DNA of 46,094 nt, taken from Pseudomonadota bacterium (GTDB lineage Bacteria; Pseudomonadota; Alphaproteobacteria; Rhizobiales; Xanthobacteraceae). The DNA lies in assembly GCA_003576765.1 (NCBI GenBank), contig QEVP01000018.1:1-46094 (forward strand), given 5' to 3'. Shown here one piece after another: positions 1 to 9,631 of this stretch. The position numbers were made by a program, and so were the translations under genes. Position 1 is the stretch's first letter, and every line of letters starts with the position of its first letter. The notes beneath the pieces are model-generated. The model was not told the origin of the DNA. It searched no databases and saw nothing but the letters and a program-made list of their open reading frames with translations.

Positions 1-218
1 GCGTGCGCATCACCTGCACCGGCACTATCCACACCTGCCTCGGCCACGACGACGCCGCCGACCTGCGCAGCCCCTTGCGCGCCTCCACCGGCGACGACCA
101 GTTGAGCGCGGCCATCGACCGGGCCATCATGCTCAAGCCCAAGGGGCATGATTTCGTGATCGACCGCCGCCACAACCGGCCGAGCGTCAACCGCCATATG
201 AGCGTGACCGGCGGCTGA
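1..218 (+). CDS. moaA: GTP 3',8-cyclase MoaA, C-terminal fragment (5' end outside window)
   Basis: This is the last 71 codons of a radical-SAM MoaA, which converts GTP to 3',8-cyclo-GTP in the first step of molybdenum cofactor synthesis. The first full codon is at position 3. The peptide starts VRITCTG, matching the stretch after the CxxCNRxR motif. The Cys in HTCLGHDD fits the third ligand of the C-terminal 4Fe-4S cluster. The protein ends MSVTGG, the conserved double-glycine tail of the family. The N-terminal radical-SAM core lies left of the window. A Moco pathway gene suits a genome that also carries a molybdenum hydroxylase at 30.6-34.9 kb, but the two are not linked. Confidence 0.88.
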   Translation, partial: VRITCTGTIHTCLGHDDAADLRSPLRASTGDDQLSAAIDRAIMLKPKGHDFVIDRRHNRPSVNRHMSVTGG

Positions 219-448
219 CCGGCCGCACTCGTACACCCTTTTATCCCACGCCTCATTACCCCTTCCCGCCCCCGGCTTGGCCGGCCGGAGGCCGTGTTTC
301 AGCGGTGTTTATTTGCCAAACTTCCAATTGACGACGGCGCGGCGCGCTGAAATGGTGTGCCGGTTCGAGCCCTTATAAAAATCACCGCGCCGGAAAAGGC
401 GTCGAAGAATCAAAGGGGAGCGGACGCCTGTGCGAGGAGGGGTGGCCG

Positions 449-1045
449 TTGCAAGCACTGCTGAGCGTCAGTCGCGCGATCGACGCGATCAATACCCGTA
501 TCGGCCGATGGCTGTCCTGGCTGATCCTTGTCGCCGTGGTCGTCTCTTCCGCCAACGCCACCATCCGCAAGATTTTTGACGTCTCCTCCAACGCCTACCT
601 CGAACTGCAGTGGGTGTTGTTCGGCATCGTGTTCCTGCTGTGCGCGCCGTGGACGCTGCTCGACAACGAGCACATCCGCATCGACATCATCAACCACATG
701 CTGCCGCTCAAGGTGCGAAGCTGGATCGACATGATCGGGCATGTGTTCTTCCTGCTGCCGTTCACGCTGGTTCTGTTGTGGGATTCGATCCCGTTCTTCC
801 TGACCTCGTTCGAGCAGAACGAGCAGTCGCTGAGCGCCGGCGGCCTGCCGCAATGGCCGACCAAGTCGCTGATCATGATCGGCGCCGCGCTTTTGTTCAT
901 CCAGGGCATTTCCGAGATCATCAAGCGCGCCGCGATCATGCGCGGGCTGATGCCCGATCCCAACGAACGGACCATCAGCGCACAGGAAGCGGCCGAACTG
1001 GAAGCCGCGAAGCTCGCCACCCAGATCGCCGGCGAGAAGCCTTGA
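449..1045 (+). CDS. dctQ: TRAP transporter small permease, DctQ family
   Basis: This 198-residue membrane protein is the small permease of a tripartite ATP-independent periplasmic transporter. About four hydrophobic segments are visible (roughly residues 18-40, 50-66, 93-115, 138-158). The block ELQWVLFGIVFLL followed by HIRIDI is the family signature after the second segment. The start is a TTG at 449, chosen because GAGGAGG lies 8 bases upstream and the N-terminus then has the usual length. It is followed after 37 bases by the large permease, so the two should be co-transcribed. The charged C-terminal tail (about 40 residues) is cytoplasmic filler of no known role. Confidence 0.9.
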   Translation: MQALLSVSRAIDAINTRIGRWLSWLILVAVVVSSANATIRKIFDVSSNAYLELQWVLFGIVFLLCAPWTLLDNEHIRIDIINHMLPLKVRSWIDMIGHVFFLLPFTLVLLWDSIPFFLTSFEQNEQSLSAGGLPQWPTKSLIMIGAALLFIQGISEIIKRAAIMRGLMPDPNERTISAQEAAELEAAKLATQIAGEKP

Positions 1046-1082
1046 GCGTCATTTCCCATTCAGAATTGCCGGGGGGTATTTA

Positions 1083-2921
1083 ATGGTCGCTATGTTGATC
1101 CATCACATGGCGCCGATCATGTTTGCGTCGCTGGTGGTATGCCTGTTGCTCGGCTACCCGGTCGCATTCTCGCTCGCTGCGGTCGGTTTGTTCTACGCCT
1201 TCATCGGCATCGAGCTCGGGTTGTTCCATCCGAACTTCCTGCAGGCTCTGCCCGAACGCATCTACGGCATCGTCAATAACGATACGCTGCTCGCCATTCC
1301 ATTCTTCACGTTCATGGGGTTGATCCTCGAAAGATCGGGGATGGCGGAGGACCTGCTCGAAACCATCGGGCAACTGTTCGGCAGCATCCGCGGCGGCCTC
1401 GCCTATGCCGTGGTGTTCGTCGGCGCGCTGCTCGCCGCCACCACCGGCGTGGTCGCGGCGTCCGTGATCTCGATGGGCCTGATCTCACTGCCGATCATGC
1501 TGCGCTACGGCTACGACCGCCGTGTCGCCACCGGCGTGATCGCCGCCTCCGGCACGCTGGCACAGATCATCCCGCCGTCGCTGGTGCTGATCGTGATGGC
1601 CGATCAGCTCGGCCGCTCGGTCGGCGACATGTACGAGGGCGCTTTCATTCCGGGCATCGTGCTGGCGCTGTTGTACGCAGCCTACGTCTTCATCCTGTCG
1701 GTGTTCGCCCCGAAAGCCGTGCCCGGCCTGCCGCTCGAGGCGCAGACGCTGCGCGAGCCGGAGACCGCCCGCAACAAGCTCATCCTGCCGATCGCGGCGC
1801 TGTCCGCCGCCTACGCGGCCTGGCTCTTCGCCGTGCGCTGGGGGCTGTTCAACTGGACCGCGCCGGCCTTCGATGCTGTCGGGCTCGGCACCGCCATCCA
1901 GCAGGGATTCTGGTTCGTCATCCTGCTCGGAATCCTGACGCAGCCTTTCGTCGGCATCGTCCGCACCATGACGATGTCGCTGTACCTCGTCGTCGTCGGC
2001 GCGGTCGCCATCGCCCTGTTCGCGATGTCCTACGCCGACGTCAAGGGCGGCGCCGACTTCGTGGTTCTGACCATGACGATCACGGTGATCGTCGCCTTCC
2101 TGCTTGCCGTGATCAACAAGCTGCTGCACCTCAGGCTCCTGTCGAAGCTCGCCGAGCAGGTGGTGTTCGTCATGGTGCCGCCGCTCGGCCTCGTGTTCCT
2201 GGTGCTCGGCACCATCTTCATCGGCGTCGCGACGCCGACCGAGGGCGGTGCGATGGGCGCGAGCGGCGCCATCATCCTGGCGCTGATGAAGCGTCGCCTG
2301 TCGTTCGACCTGACCCGGCAGGCGGTCGAGTCCACGGCCAAGCTGTCCGCCTTCGTGATCTTCATCCTGGTCGGCGCGCGCGTGTTCTCGCTGACCTTCT
2401 ACGGCGTGGACGGCCACCGCTGGGTCGAGGAAATGCTGGTGTCGCTGCCCGGCGGGCAGACCGGCTTCCTGATCTTCACCAACGCCTTCATCTTCGTGCT
2501 GGCGTTCTTCCTCGACTTCTTCGAGCTTGCCTTCATCGTCATCCCGCTGCTGGCGCCGGCGGCCGAGCGTCTCGGCATCGACCTGATCTGGTTCGGCGTC
2601 ATGCTCGGCGTCAACATGCAGACCTCGTTCATGCACCCGCCGTTCGGCTTCGCCTTGTTCTACCTGCGCTCGGTGGCCCCCAAGGAATCTTACATCGACC
2701 GCGTCAGCGGCAAACGCATGGAGCCGGTCACCACCGGGCAGATCTATTGGGGCGCGGTGCCGTTCGTCTTCATCCAGATCATCATGGTCGCGCTGGTGAT
2801 CGCCTTCCCGGCGATGGTGATGCACTACAAAGGCGTCACCCAGACCATCGATCCAAGCAAGATTCAGATCGACCTGCCGCAGATCGAGATGCCGCAACTC
2901 GACTTCGGGCCGTCGAAATAG
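1083..2921 (+). CDS. dctM: TRAP transporter large permease, DctM family, extended form
   Basis: This 612-residue polytopic protein is the transport-catalysing subunit partnered with DctQ. Family hallmarks are the NNDTLLAIPFFTFMG segment (about 65-79), the SGTLAQIIPPS motif (about 156-166) and GVATPTEGGAMGA (about 381-393), matching the usual second-half GIFTPTEAAA block. Typical DctM proteins have about 425 residues. The extra length lies mainly between about residues 225 and 355 and is itself strongly hydrophobic, adding several membrane spans between the two halves. A G-rich ribosome site precedes the ATG at 1083. The C-terminus carries a short acidic/proline tail. Substrate is unknown; the converging TakP-like binding protein points to 2-oxo acids. 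Confidence 0.9.
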   Translation: MVAMLIHHMAPIMFASLVVCLLLGYPVAFSLAAVGLFYAFIGIELGLFHPNFLQALPERIYGIVNNDTLLAIPFFTFMGLILERSGMAEDLLETIGQLFGSIRGGLAYAVVFVGALLAATTGVVAASVISMGLISLPIMLRYGYDRRVATGVIAASGTLAQIIPPSLVLIVMADQLGRSVGDMYEGAFIPGIVLALLYAAYVFILSVFAPKAVPGLPLEAQTLREPETARNKLILPIAALSAAYAAWLFAVRWGLFNWTAPAFDAVGLGTAIQQGFWFVILLGILTQPFVGIVRTMTMSLYLVVVGAVAIALFAMSYADVKGGADFVVLTMTITVIVAFLLAVINKLLHLRLLSKLAEQVVFVMVPPLGLVFLVLGTIFIGVATPTEGGAMGASGAIILALMKRRLSFDLTRQAVESTAKLSAFVIFILVGARVFSLTFYGVDGHRWVEEMLVSLPGGQTGFLIFTNAFIFVLAFFLDFFELAFIVIPLLAPAAERLGIDLIWFGVMLGVNMQTSFMHPPFGFALFYLRSVAPKESYIDRVSGKRMEPVTTGQIYWGAVPFVFIQIIMVALVIAFPAMVMHYKGVTQTIDPSKIQIDLPQIEMPQLDFGPSK

Positions 2922-2976
2922 GCGACATAACAACTGGCGCGGCGGCGGCCTTCTCCGCTGCCGCGCTCACGGCCAC

Positions 2977-3013
2977 GAAAAAACCGGCGCCCTTTTCGGG
3001 GCGCCGGCTTTTA
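2977..3013. terminator. Bidirectional rho-independent terminator between dctM and dctP
   Basis: A perfect 9-bp stem CCGGCGCCC (2984-2992) pairs with GGGCGCCGG (2999-3007) around a six-base loop. A-rich sequence precedes it and a T-rich run follows (CTTTTAT), so it can stop transcription from both the converging dctQM and dctP genes. Confidence 0.85.
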
Positions 3014-3029
3014 TATGGAACGGCTTCGA

Positions 3030-4160
<1,131 letters not shown>

Positions 4161-4317
4161 CTAGCATGAATGATAACGGCCCGGAAATTGCGACGGCAAC
4201 TTCAATCGGCGGACTATGACCAAAGTCGAATAACGGGCAGTAATGTCGCAGCCATCATCGTAACCACGCCGGCAGGCACCACGCTGCCCCGGAGCGCCTG
4301 CCCGTCCGGGTCACGGC

Positions 4318-5454
4318 TCAGGCAACCGCGGCGCGGGCGCGCAACTCGTCGCGCACGGCGGTGGCGATGGCACGATAGATGCGTGCGTGCTCGCCCTCCG
4401 GCTCCGCCTCGACCACCGGGGTGCCGGCGTCGGACAGCGCGCGGATGTCAGCATGTAGCGGCACCTCGCCGAGGAACGACACGCCGAGCCGTTCGGCCTC
4501 CTGCCTCGCCCCGCCATGGCCAAAAATGTCGGCGCGCGTGCCGCAGTTCGGGCAGCGGAAATAGCTCATGTTCTCCACCACGCCGAGCACCGGCACATCG
4601 ACCTTGCGGAACATGGCGACGCCGCGCCGGGCGTCGATCAAGGCAAGGTCCTGCGGCGTCGAGACGATCACACCGCCGCGCAAGGGCGCCTGCTGCGACA
4701 GCGTGAGCTGGACGTCGCCGGTGCCGGGCGGCATGTCGATCACCAGCACGTCGATCCGGCCCCATTCGACGTCGCGCAGCATCTGCGTTACCGCCGAGGA
4801 GATCATCGGGCCGCGCCAGATCAGCGCGGTGCGATCCTCGACCATGAAGCCGATCGACATCACCGCGATGCCGAACCGCCAGATAGGAATGAGCTTCTTG
4901 GCGCTGTTGAGCTGCGGCTTCTCCGAGATGCCGCACAGCCGGGGCAGCGACGGGCCATAGATGTCGGCATCGAGCACGCCGACCCTGAGGCCGAGGTCGC
5001 GCAGGCCCAGCGCCAGATTAATGGTGGTGGTGGACTTGCCGACGCCGCCCTTGCCGGAGGCGACCGCGATCGCGGCGCCGATGCCGGGGATGCTGCGCGG
5101 CGCCGTCCGCCCGATGCCATGGCGCGGCGGCGCCACCGACAGGCCCGGCGTGCCGGCGCCCGATTGCGCCACCACCGTCGGCCGCGCCGGCGCGGCGCTC
5201 GCGCCCGGCCTGCGTTCGGCGGTCAGCACGGCCAACGCGCTCACGACGCCCGGGATGGCGCGCACCGCTTTCTCCGCTGCTGTGCGGACGCCTTCCCATG
5301 CCGGCGCCTCGGCGGCATCGACGCTGATCGAGAAGAACACCTTGCCGTCCGTCACCGAAATCCGCGACAGCGCGCCACTCTCGGTCAATGGCACGCCCTT
5401 GGGCGAAACGACCCTGGCAAGCTGATCGAGAACGGCCTGTTCGGTGATGCTCAC
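4318..5454 (-). CDS. mrp: Iron-sulfur cluster carrier protein, Mrp/ApbC family P-loop ATPase
   Basis: This 378-residue cytosolic protein is thought to bind and hand on 4Fe-4S clusters. Residues 1-75 form the MIP18/DUF59 domain. A low-complexity Ala/Pro linker follows (about 80-120), then the MinD/ParA-like ATPase with the deviant Walker A GKGGVGKS (134-141). The family CxxC pair is C301 and C304 (FRCPNCG), the cluster ligands of the dimer. The start is GTG at 5454 with AGGAGA just upstream. It appears to be a single-gene unit, facing away from the dehydrogenase at 5795. Length and motifs are normal for the family. Confidence 0.93.
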   Translation of the reverse strand: MSITEQAVLDQLARVVSPKGVPLTESGALSRISVTDGKVFFSISVDAAEAPAWEGVRTAAEKAVRAIPGVVSALAVLTAERRPGASAAPARPTVVAQSGAGTPGLSVAPPRHGIGRTAPRSIPGIGAAIAVASGKGGVGKSTTTINLALGLRDLGLRVGVLDADIYGPSLPRLCGISEKPQLNSAKKLIPIWRFGIAVMSIGFMVEDRTALIWRGPMISSAVTQMLRDVEWGRIDVLVIDMPPGTGDVQLTLSQQAPLRGGVIVSTPQDLALIDARRGVAMFRKVDVPVLGVVENMSYFRCPNCGTRADIFGHGGARQEAERLGVSFLGEVPLHADIRALSDAGTPVVEAEPEGEHARIYRAIATAVRDELRARAAVA

Positions 5455-5508
5455 AACGCTTCTCCTGCGCGTGGTGTTTCAGCGCCGCCCGCGCACCACG
5501 CCGGCCGA

Positions 5509-5582
5509 CTCTAGAGCATCATCCGGCAAAGGGGAAACCCGCTTCGCCGCCTGCACGGCCGGATTCGCCGAAAGGATGATGG
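5509..5582. repeat. Degenerate Rhizobiales-type dispersed intergenic repeat
   Basis: The segment begins CTCTAGAGCATCATCCGG and closes GCCGAAAGGATGATG. CATCATCC (5517-5524) and GGATGATG (5574-5581) form an inverted repeat. From memory it resembles a common dispersed element of Bradyrhizobium-like genomes (TCTAGAGCATGATCCGGAA ... AAAAGATCATGC) with about 20 extra bases in the middle. The family resemblance is recollection, not a search. Confidence 0.5.
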
Positions 5583-5622
5583 CCGGCCGCAGCGGCGGCC
5601 TGAGCCCGCGCCGCACCCGTGA

Positions 5623-5652
5623 TTGACGCGGCTTCCGGCGACGCTGCATATA
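5623..5652 (+). promoter_or_regulatory. Candidate sigma-70 promoter for the 5795 dehydrogenase
   Basis: TTGACG (5623-5628) is followed after 18 bases by CATATA (5647-5652). The -35 box is strong for alphaproteobacteria and the -10 box moderate. It would give a 5' leader of about 135 bases. Confidence 0.4.
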
Positions 5653-5794
5653 GGGATCGATCCGTCGCCGTGGGCCGCGCCTCACGCAAAACGACAAACG
5701 GCCGGGCCGCCACGCTTTCCCGCTGCCTGCCGCGCACCCCCCGCGCCCCCCGCGCAAGATACGCAAAGCAAGACACTCAAGGAGGACATCCGAC

Positions 5795-6664
5795 ATGGCC
5801 AAGGTTGCATTTCTCGGTCTCGGCGTCATGGGCTTTCCCATGGCCGGGCATCTCGCCGTCAAGGGCGGCCACGAGGTCACGGTGTACAACCGCACCCAGG
5901 CCAAGGCCGAGGCATGGACCGCGAAATACGGCGGCCGCGCCGCGCCCACGCCTCGCGCCGCCGCCGAGGGCCAGGATTTTGTGATGGCCTGCGTCGGCAA
6001 CGACAACGACCTGCGCGCCGTGACCACCGGGTCGGATGGCGCTTTCGCCGGCATGAAGACCGGCGCGGTATTCGTCGATCACACCACGGCTTCGGCCGAG
6101 GTGGCGCGCGAGCTCGACGCCGCGGCCAAGGCGCGCGGTTTCCATTTCGTCGACGCGCCGGTGTCGGGCGGCCAGTCCGGCGCCGACAACGGCGTGCTCA
6201 CCGTGATGTGCGGCAGCGAGGCCGCGACCTACGCCCGCGCCGAGCCGGTGATCGCCGCCTATGCCCGGATGTGCCGGCTGATCGGCCCGGCCGGCTCCGG
6301 CCAGCTCACCAAGATGGTCAACCAGATCTGCATCGCCGGGCTGGTGCAGGGCCTGTCGGAAGGCATCCACTTCGCCAAGTGTGCCGGTCTCGACATCGAA
6401 GCGGTGATCGCCACCATCTCGAAGGGCGCGGCGCAGTCGTGGCAGATGGAGAACCGCTACAAGACCATGACCGAAGGCAAGTACGACTACGGTTTTGCGG
6501 TCGAGTGGATGCGCAAGGATCTCGGCATCTGCCTCGGCGAAGCCAAGCGCAACGGCGCGAGCCTGCCGGTCACGGCGCTGGTCGATAATTTTTACGCCGA
6601 GGTCGAGAAGATGGGCGGAAAGCGCTGGGATACCTCGAGCCTGCTGGCGCGGCTACAGCGGTGA
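5795..6664 (+). CDS. NAD(P)-dependent beta-hydroxyacid dehydrogenase (3-hydroxyisobutyrate / tartronate semialdehyde reductase family)
   Basis: This 289-residue soluble enzyme oxidises a 3-hydroxy acid or reduces its semialdehyde. The Rossmann motif GLGVMGFPMAG is at residues 8-18, the substrate loop DAPVSGGQSGA at 120-130, and the catalytic Lys is K173 within GSGQLTKMVNQ. The C-terminal helical domain ends KRWDTSSLLARL, typical of this family. The ATG at 5795 has AAGGAGG at ideal distance. Candidate substrates are 3-hydroxyisobutyrate, tartronate semialdehyde or succinic semialdehyde; the sequence does not let me choose. It probably shares a transcript with the deacylase gene 9 bases downstream. 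Confidence 0.88.
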   Translation: MAKVAFLGLGVMGFPMAGHLAVKGGHEVTVYNRTQAKAEAWTAKYGGRAAPTPRAAAEGQDFVMACVGNDNDLRAVTTGSDGAFAGMKTGAVFVDHTTASAEVARELDAAAKARGFHFVDAPVSGGQSGADNGVLTVMCGSEAATYARAEPVIAAYARMCRLIGPAGSGQLTKMVNQICIAGLVQGLSEGIHFAKCAGLDIEAVIATISKGAAQSWQMENRYKTMTEGKYDYGFAVEWMRKDLGICLGEAKRNGASLPVTALVDNFYAEVEKMGGKRWDTSSLLARLQR

Positions 6665-6673
6665 CGTCCCCTC

Positions 6674-7147
6674 ATGAGCCTTGAGTCCGTCCGCCGCTTC
6701 TTCGCGGAAAACGCCTCCGACATCGCCGTCATCGTCTCCGACAAAAGCTCGGCCACCGTGCCGCTCGCGGCGGAGGCGTATGGCGTGCGTCCGGAAGAGA
6801 TCGCCAAAACGCTGTCGCTGCGCGTCGGAGAGCGCGTCGTGCTGGTGGTGACGTGCGGCACGGCACGGCTCGACAACAAGAAGGCCAAGGCGACATTCGG
6901 CGGCAAGCCGCGCATGCTCGGCGCGGACGAGGTCGAAGCGATCACCGGCCATCCGGTCGGCGGTGTCTGCCCGTTCGGTCTCAGCGCGCCGTTGCCGGTC
7001 TATTGCGACGTGTCGCTGCGGGCGTTCGACGAGGTGGTGCCGGCGGCCGGCTCGACCCACAGCGCGGTGCGCATCGCACCGAAACGGCTGGCCGACTTGA
7101 CGGGCGCCGAATGGGTGGATGTGTGCCAGTTGCCGCCCCCTTCCTAA
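6674..7147 (+). CDS. YbaK/EbsC-family aminoacyl-tRNA deacylase (prolyl-tRNA editing domain)
   Basis: This 157-residue protein is a stand-alone editing domain. The family hydrolyses mischarged tRNAs such as Cys-tRNA(Pro) or Ala-tRNA(Pro). Visible family features are the DNKKAKATFG segment (about 67-76) with conserved lysines and TGHPVGGVCPFGL (91-103), the substrate-pocket loop. It starts 9 bases after the dehydrogenase stop, so the two are likely co-transcribed, though no functional link is evident. Length is normal for free-standing YbaK proteins. A long hairpin directly follows the stop. Confidence 0.88.
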   Translation: MSLESVRRFFAENASDIAVIVSDKSSATVPLAAEAYGVRPEEIAKTLSLRVGERVVLVVTCGTARLDNKKAKATFGGKPRMLGADEVEAITGHPVGGVCPFGLSAPLPVYCDVSLRAFDEVVPAAGSTHSAVRIAPKRLADLTGAEWVDVCQLPPPS

Positions 7148-7156
7148 ACCTCCCGC

Positions 7157-7204
7157 GCCCCCTCCCTTCCCTCCCCCGCAAGCGGGGGAGGGAAGGGAGG
7201 GGGC
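7157..7204. repeat. Perfect 23-bp purine/pyrimidine palindrome after the YbaK gene
   Basis: Arms 7157-7179 and 7182-7204 are perfectly complementary with a two-base AA centre. One arm is almost all pyrimidine, the other almost all purine (core CTCCCCCGC / GCGGGGGAG). It sits 10 bases after the stop at 7147, between converging genes. It lacks a T-run, so I call it a repeat that may also stop or stabilise transcripts. Similar CCCCCGCAAGCGGGGG units are dispersed in many proteobacteria. Confidence 0.75.
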
Positions 7205-7230
7205 AAGCGGTCGAGGAATAAAGGGAGGGG

Positions 7231-9516
7231 CTAGAACACCGCCCTGAGGCCGGCGTAGAACGCCCGGCCGTCGCCCGGCAGGAACGCCGCCTGGTCGGGC
7301 CGTGCCTGATCGACGATCAAGGTCGATGACGCATAGCGCTCGTCGAACAGGTTGGTGACCTCGGCGAACAGCGTGAACGTCTTGTTGATCCGATATTCGG
7401 TGCGCAGGTCGACCAGCACATACGGATCGGCGAACAGCGTATTCATGTTGTCGACCGGCGTCTTATCGGGAATCCATCGCACGCCGCCCTGCAGCCGCCA
7501 GTCGGCGGTCGCCTGCCACTGCAACAGCGCCGCGATCACATGGCTCGGCGCACCGGCGAGCCGGTTGTTGCCGCGCAACGGATCATTGTCGAAGCGGAAG
7601 TCCTGATAGGTGTAGGCGATGCGGCCGCTCACGGTGTCGGTGAGCCTGGCGCCAAGCCCCAGTTCGATACCAAAATGGGTCGTCTTGTCGGCATTGACCG
7701 CGCCGAGCGAGTTGCCGCTGGTATCACGCAGGCTCAGCAGTTCGTTGCGCACCCACGAGTAATACGCCACCGCGTCCCACGACAGCACGCCGTTGCGGCC
7801 GCGCCAACCGCCTTCGACGGTGGTTGCGGTCTGGGCCTCCAGATTCGGCGTCGCAAACACGCTACGTGCCGTCGGATTTTGCGGATTGCGCCCGGCGCTT
7901 GAATTCGGCGTTCCGTTGATGGTCGCCAGCAGATCGTCATGGGTGGGCGGCTCAAAACTGCGGCTGACGGCGACAAACACGGTCTGATGCGCATCGGGCC
8001 GGAAGCTCAAGCCGACGCTCGGACTCCAGCCGGAATAGCTGCGCGCATAACTCGAACTCACGGTCGGCACCGCGCCGTTCGCCTGCAACATCGTCGGATT
8101 GACGCCGTTGTACTGGATCCATGGCCGCGTCGGCAGGCCGTAGGTGTCCTTGTTGTCGCGGGTCGCGTGCGCGTAGGAAATCGCCGGGGACAGCGTCAGC
8201 GCATGCCAGATCGGAATATTGAAGCCGGCGTTGAGCGACAGCGTGGTGGCATCGAGTTCGCTCTCGCCGAACTTCGCGCCGGTCATGCCCGACTGGTTGA
8301 TGTAGTTGCCGCGACTGGCCGAGCCGATCGCGTACTGTGCGCCGGCCTCGAACAACGGCAGCACGGCCGAGGCGTCGGGCTTGTAGGCATAGCGCGCAAC
8401 GCCGGTGAAATCGCCGCCGCGCGTGGTGCGCACCCCCGCCGAGAGCGGGAAGCGAAATGTATCGTCGGTGTAGGTGTAGCCGAGCGCGATATCGATCAGG
8501 TGCGCATCGAACGTCGCCGTGGTGCGCGAGCCGACCAGGAACTGGCTGGCATCGCGCCCCGGCCGGTCGCGCACGACGTTGGGGCCGGGGTTGATCGAAG
8601 TGCCGGGCGGGATCGGCGGCAGCACGGTCGGCCCCCGATGCACCTGCCGCGGATCGGCCTCGAGCCCGGCCTTGATCAGCGGGCCGGCCACGTCGAAGCC
8701 GAGATCGGTGTAGCCGGCGAAGATGCGGGTGCTGACGTTCTCGTTGATCTGCGCGCCGACATTGGCGTTGACGCTGACGCGCTCCGAACCGTTGTAGACG
8801 CGAAAACCGTCGCGGCGCGAGGCGTCGATCTGCAACGCGCCGTCGTAGTTGTCCTGACGGAAGCCGGCCTGCCCCGAAAGGCCGAACTGGCCAAAGCTGC
8901 CGCCGTTGACGGTCATGCGCGCGCCCGGCGCCGAGGAGCCGGTCGGCGACACGAAGTTGAGCGCGCCGCCGAGCACGGTGGCGCCGAGGCGGTTGGCCAT
9001 GTAGCCGCGATAGACCTCGATCGATTCAGCCTGGCGCGGATTGGCGAGGCCGACGATGTAGGAGCCGTCCGCGCGGTTGATCGGCAGGCCGTCCTGCAAC
9101 GCGAGAATGCCGCGCTCGACCGGGTTCTGCTGCAACCCGGAGCCGCGGATCTGGATACGCGGCTGGTCGTTGCCGCCGAAAAAGTCCTGCACCACCACGC
9201 CCGGCACGTTGCGCAGCGCGCGCGAGACGGTGAGGTTGGCGGTGTCGGCATAGTCGCCGCTTTCGACCAGCGCGACGCCGCCGGCCAGCGCCTCGAAGCG
9301 CTCACGCACGGTCGCCGGTGCGCCAGCGCCATCGCGTGCGTCCTCGACCGTGATCTGATCGAGCGCGATGGTCGCGCCCGGCGTTGCCGATTGCGCCAGC
9401 ACCGTTTCGGACGCCCCCGTCATCAAGAGCGCAATGGCCGCACACAGCGTGCCTGCCTTTCGCGCACCGCACACCGCGGCTGTGTTCTCCGTCATTGCGT
9501 CCCCAGCCCTCGCCAT
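7231..9516 (-). CDS. TonB-dependent outer-membrane receptor (FecA/siderophore-type)
   Basis: This 761-residue protein has a signal peptide (hydrophobic about 20-36, cut near VLAQ), an N-terminal plug domain (about 55-180) and a C-terminal 22-strand barrel. Plug landmarks are RALRNVPGVVVQDFFGG, RIQIRGSG, LQDGLPINRADG and IEVYRGYMANRLGA. It ends in aromatic GLRAVF, the usual assembly signal. Start alternatives are ATG 9516 and ATG 9495 (MTENTAAV); the second gives a more standard signal peptide. The plug resembles FecA-like ferric-chelate receptors, so iron-complex or haem uptake is likely, but ligand specificity cannot be read. It lies downstream of and probably with the cupin gene. Confidence 0.9.
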   Translation of the reverse strand: MARAGDAMTENTAAVCGARKAGTLCAAIALLMTGASETVLAQSATPGATIALDQITVEDARDGAGAPATVRERFEALAGGVALVESGDYADTANLTVSRALRNVPGVVVQDFFGGNDQPRIQIRGSGLQQNPVERGILALQDGLPINRADGSYIVGLANPRQAESIEVYRGYMANRLGATVLGGALNFVSPTGSSAPGARMTVNGGSFGQFGLSGQAGFRQDNYDGALQIDASRRDGFRVYNGSERVSVNANVGAQINENVSTRIFAGYTDLGFDVAGPLIKAGLEADPRQVHRGPTVLPPIPPGTSINPGPNVVRDRPGRDASQFLVGSRTTATFDAHLIDIALGYTYTDDTFRFPLSAGVRTTRGGDFTGVARYAYKPDASAVLPLFEAGAQYAIGSASRGNYINQSGMTGAKFGESELDATTLSLNAGFNIPIWHALTLSPAISYAHATRDNKDTYGLPTRPWIQYNGVNPTMLQANGAVPTVSSSYARSYSGWSPSVGLSFRPDAHQTVFVAVSRSFEPPTHDDLLATINGTPNSSAGRNPQNPTARSVFATPNLEAQTATTVEGGWRGRNGVLSWDAVAYYSWVRNELLSLRDTSGNSLGAVNADKTTHFGIELGLGARLTDTVSGRIAYTYQDFRFDNDPLRGNNRLAGAPSHVIAALLQWQATADWRLQGGVRWIPDKTPVDNMNTLFADPYVLVDLRTEYRINKTFTLFAEVTNLFDERYASSTLIVDQARPDQAAFLPGDGRAFYAGLRAVF

Positions 9517-9631
9517 CGCTCAGGTCCCCTCAAGCCGTGTTGCATCATCTCCGCCGCCCTGCCCCATCACGGCAGCGGCCTCCTCACCCCGGCGCCGAAA
9601 CTTCACGCCGCCGGACATCGCTATGCCCGGG

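Larger units (their letters stand above)
5455..5794. other. Divergent 340-bp intergenic region (mrp / dehydrogenase)
   Basis: No gene is supported here; the open frames are GC-rich shadows. It holds a degenerate dispersed repeat (5509-5582), a candidate promoter for the rightward gene (5623-5652), and a ribosome site AAGGAGG at 5779-5785. Confidence 0.7.

Noticed and set aside
219..448. Promoter upstream of dctQ (TTGACG at 328-333)
   Set aside because: No acceptable -10 box at 16-18 bases; the only TATAAA-like sequence (about 373-378) has no matching -35.
1485..2933. 482-codon minus-strand open frame opposite dctM
   Set aside because: Composition is dominated by Asp/Glu/His/Arg, typical of the antisense of a hydrophobic membrane protein; no ribosome site or family.
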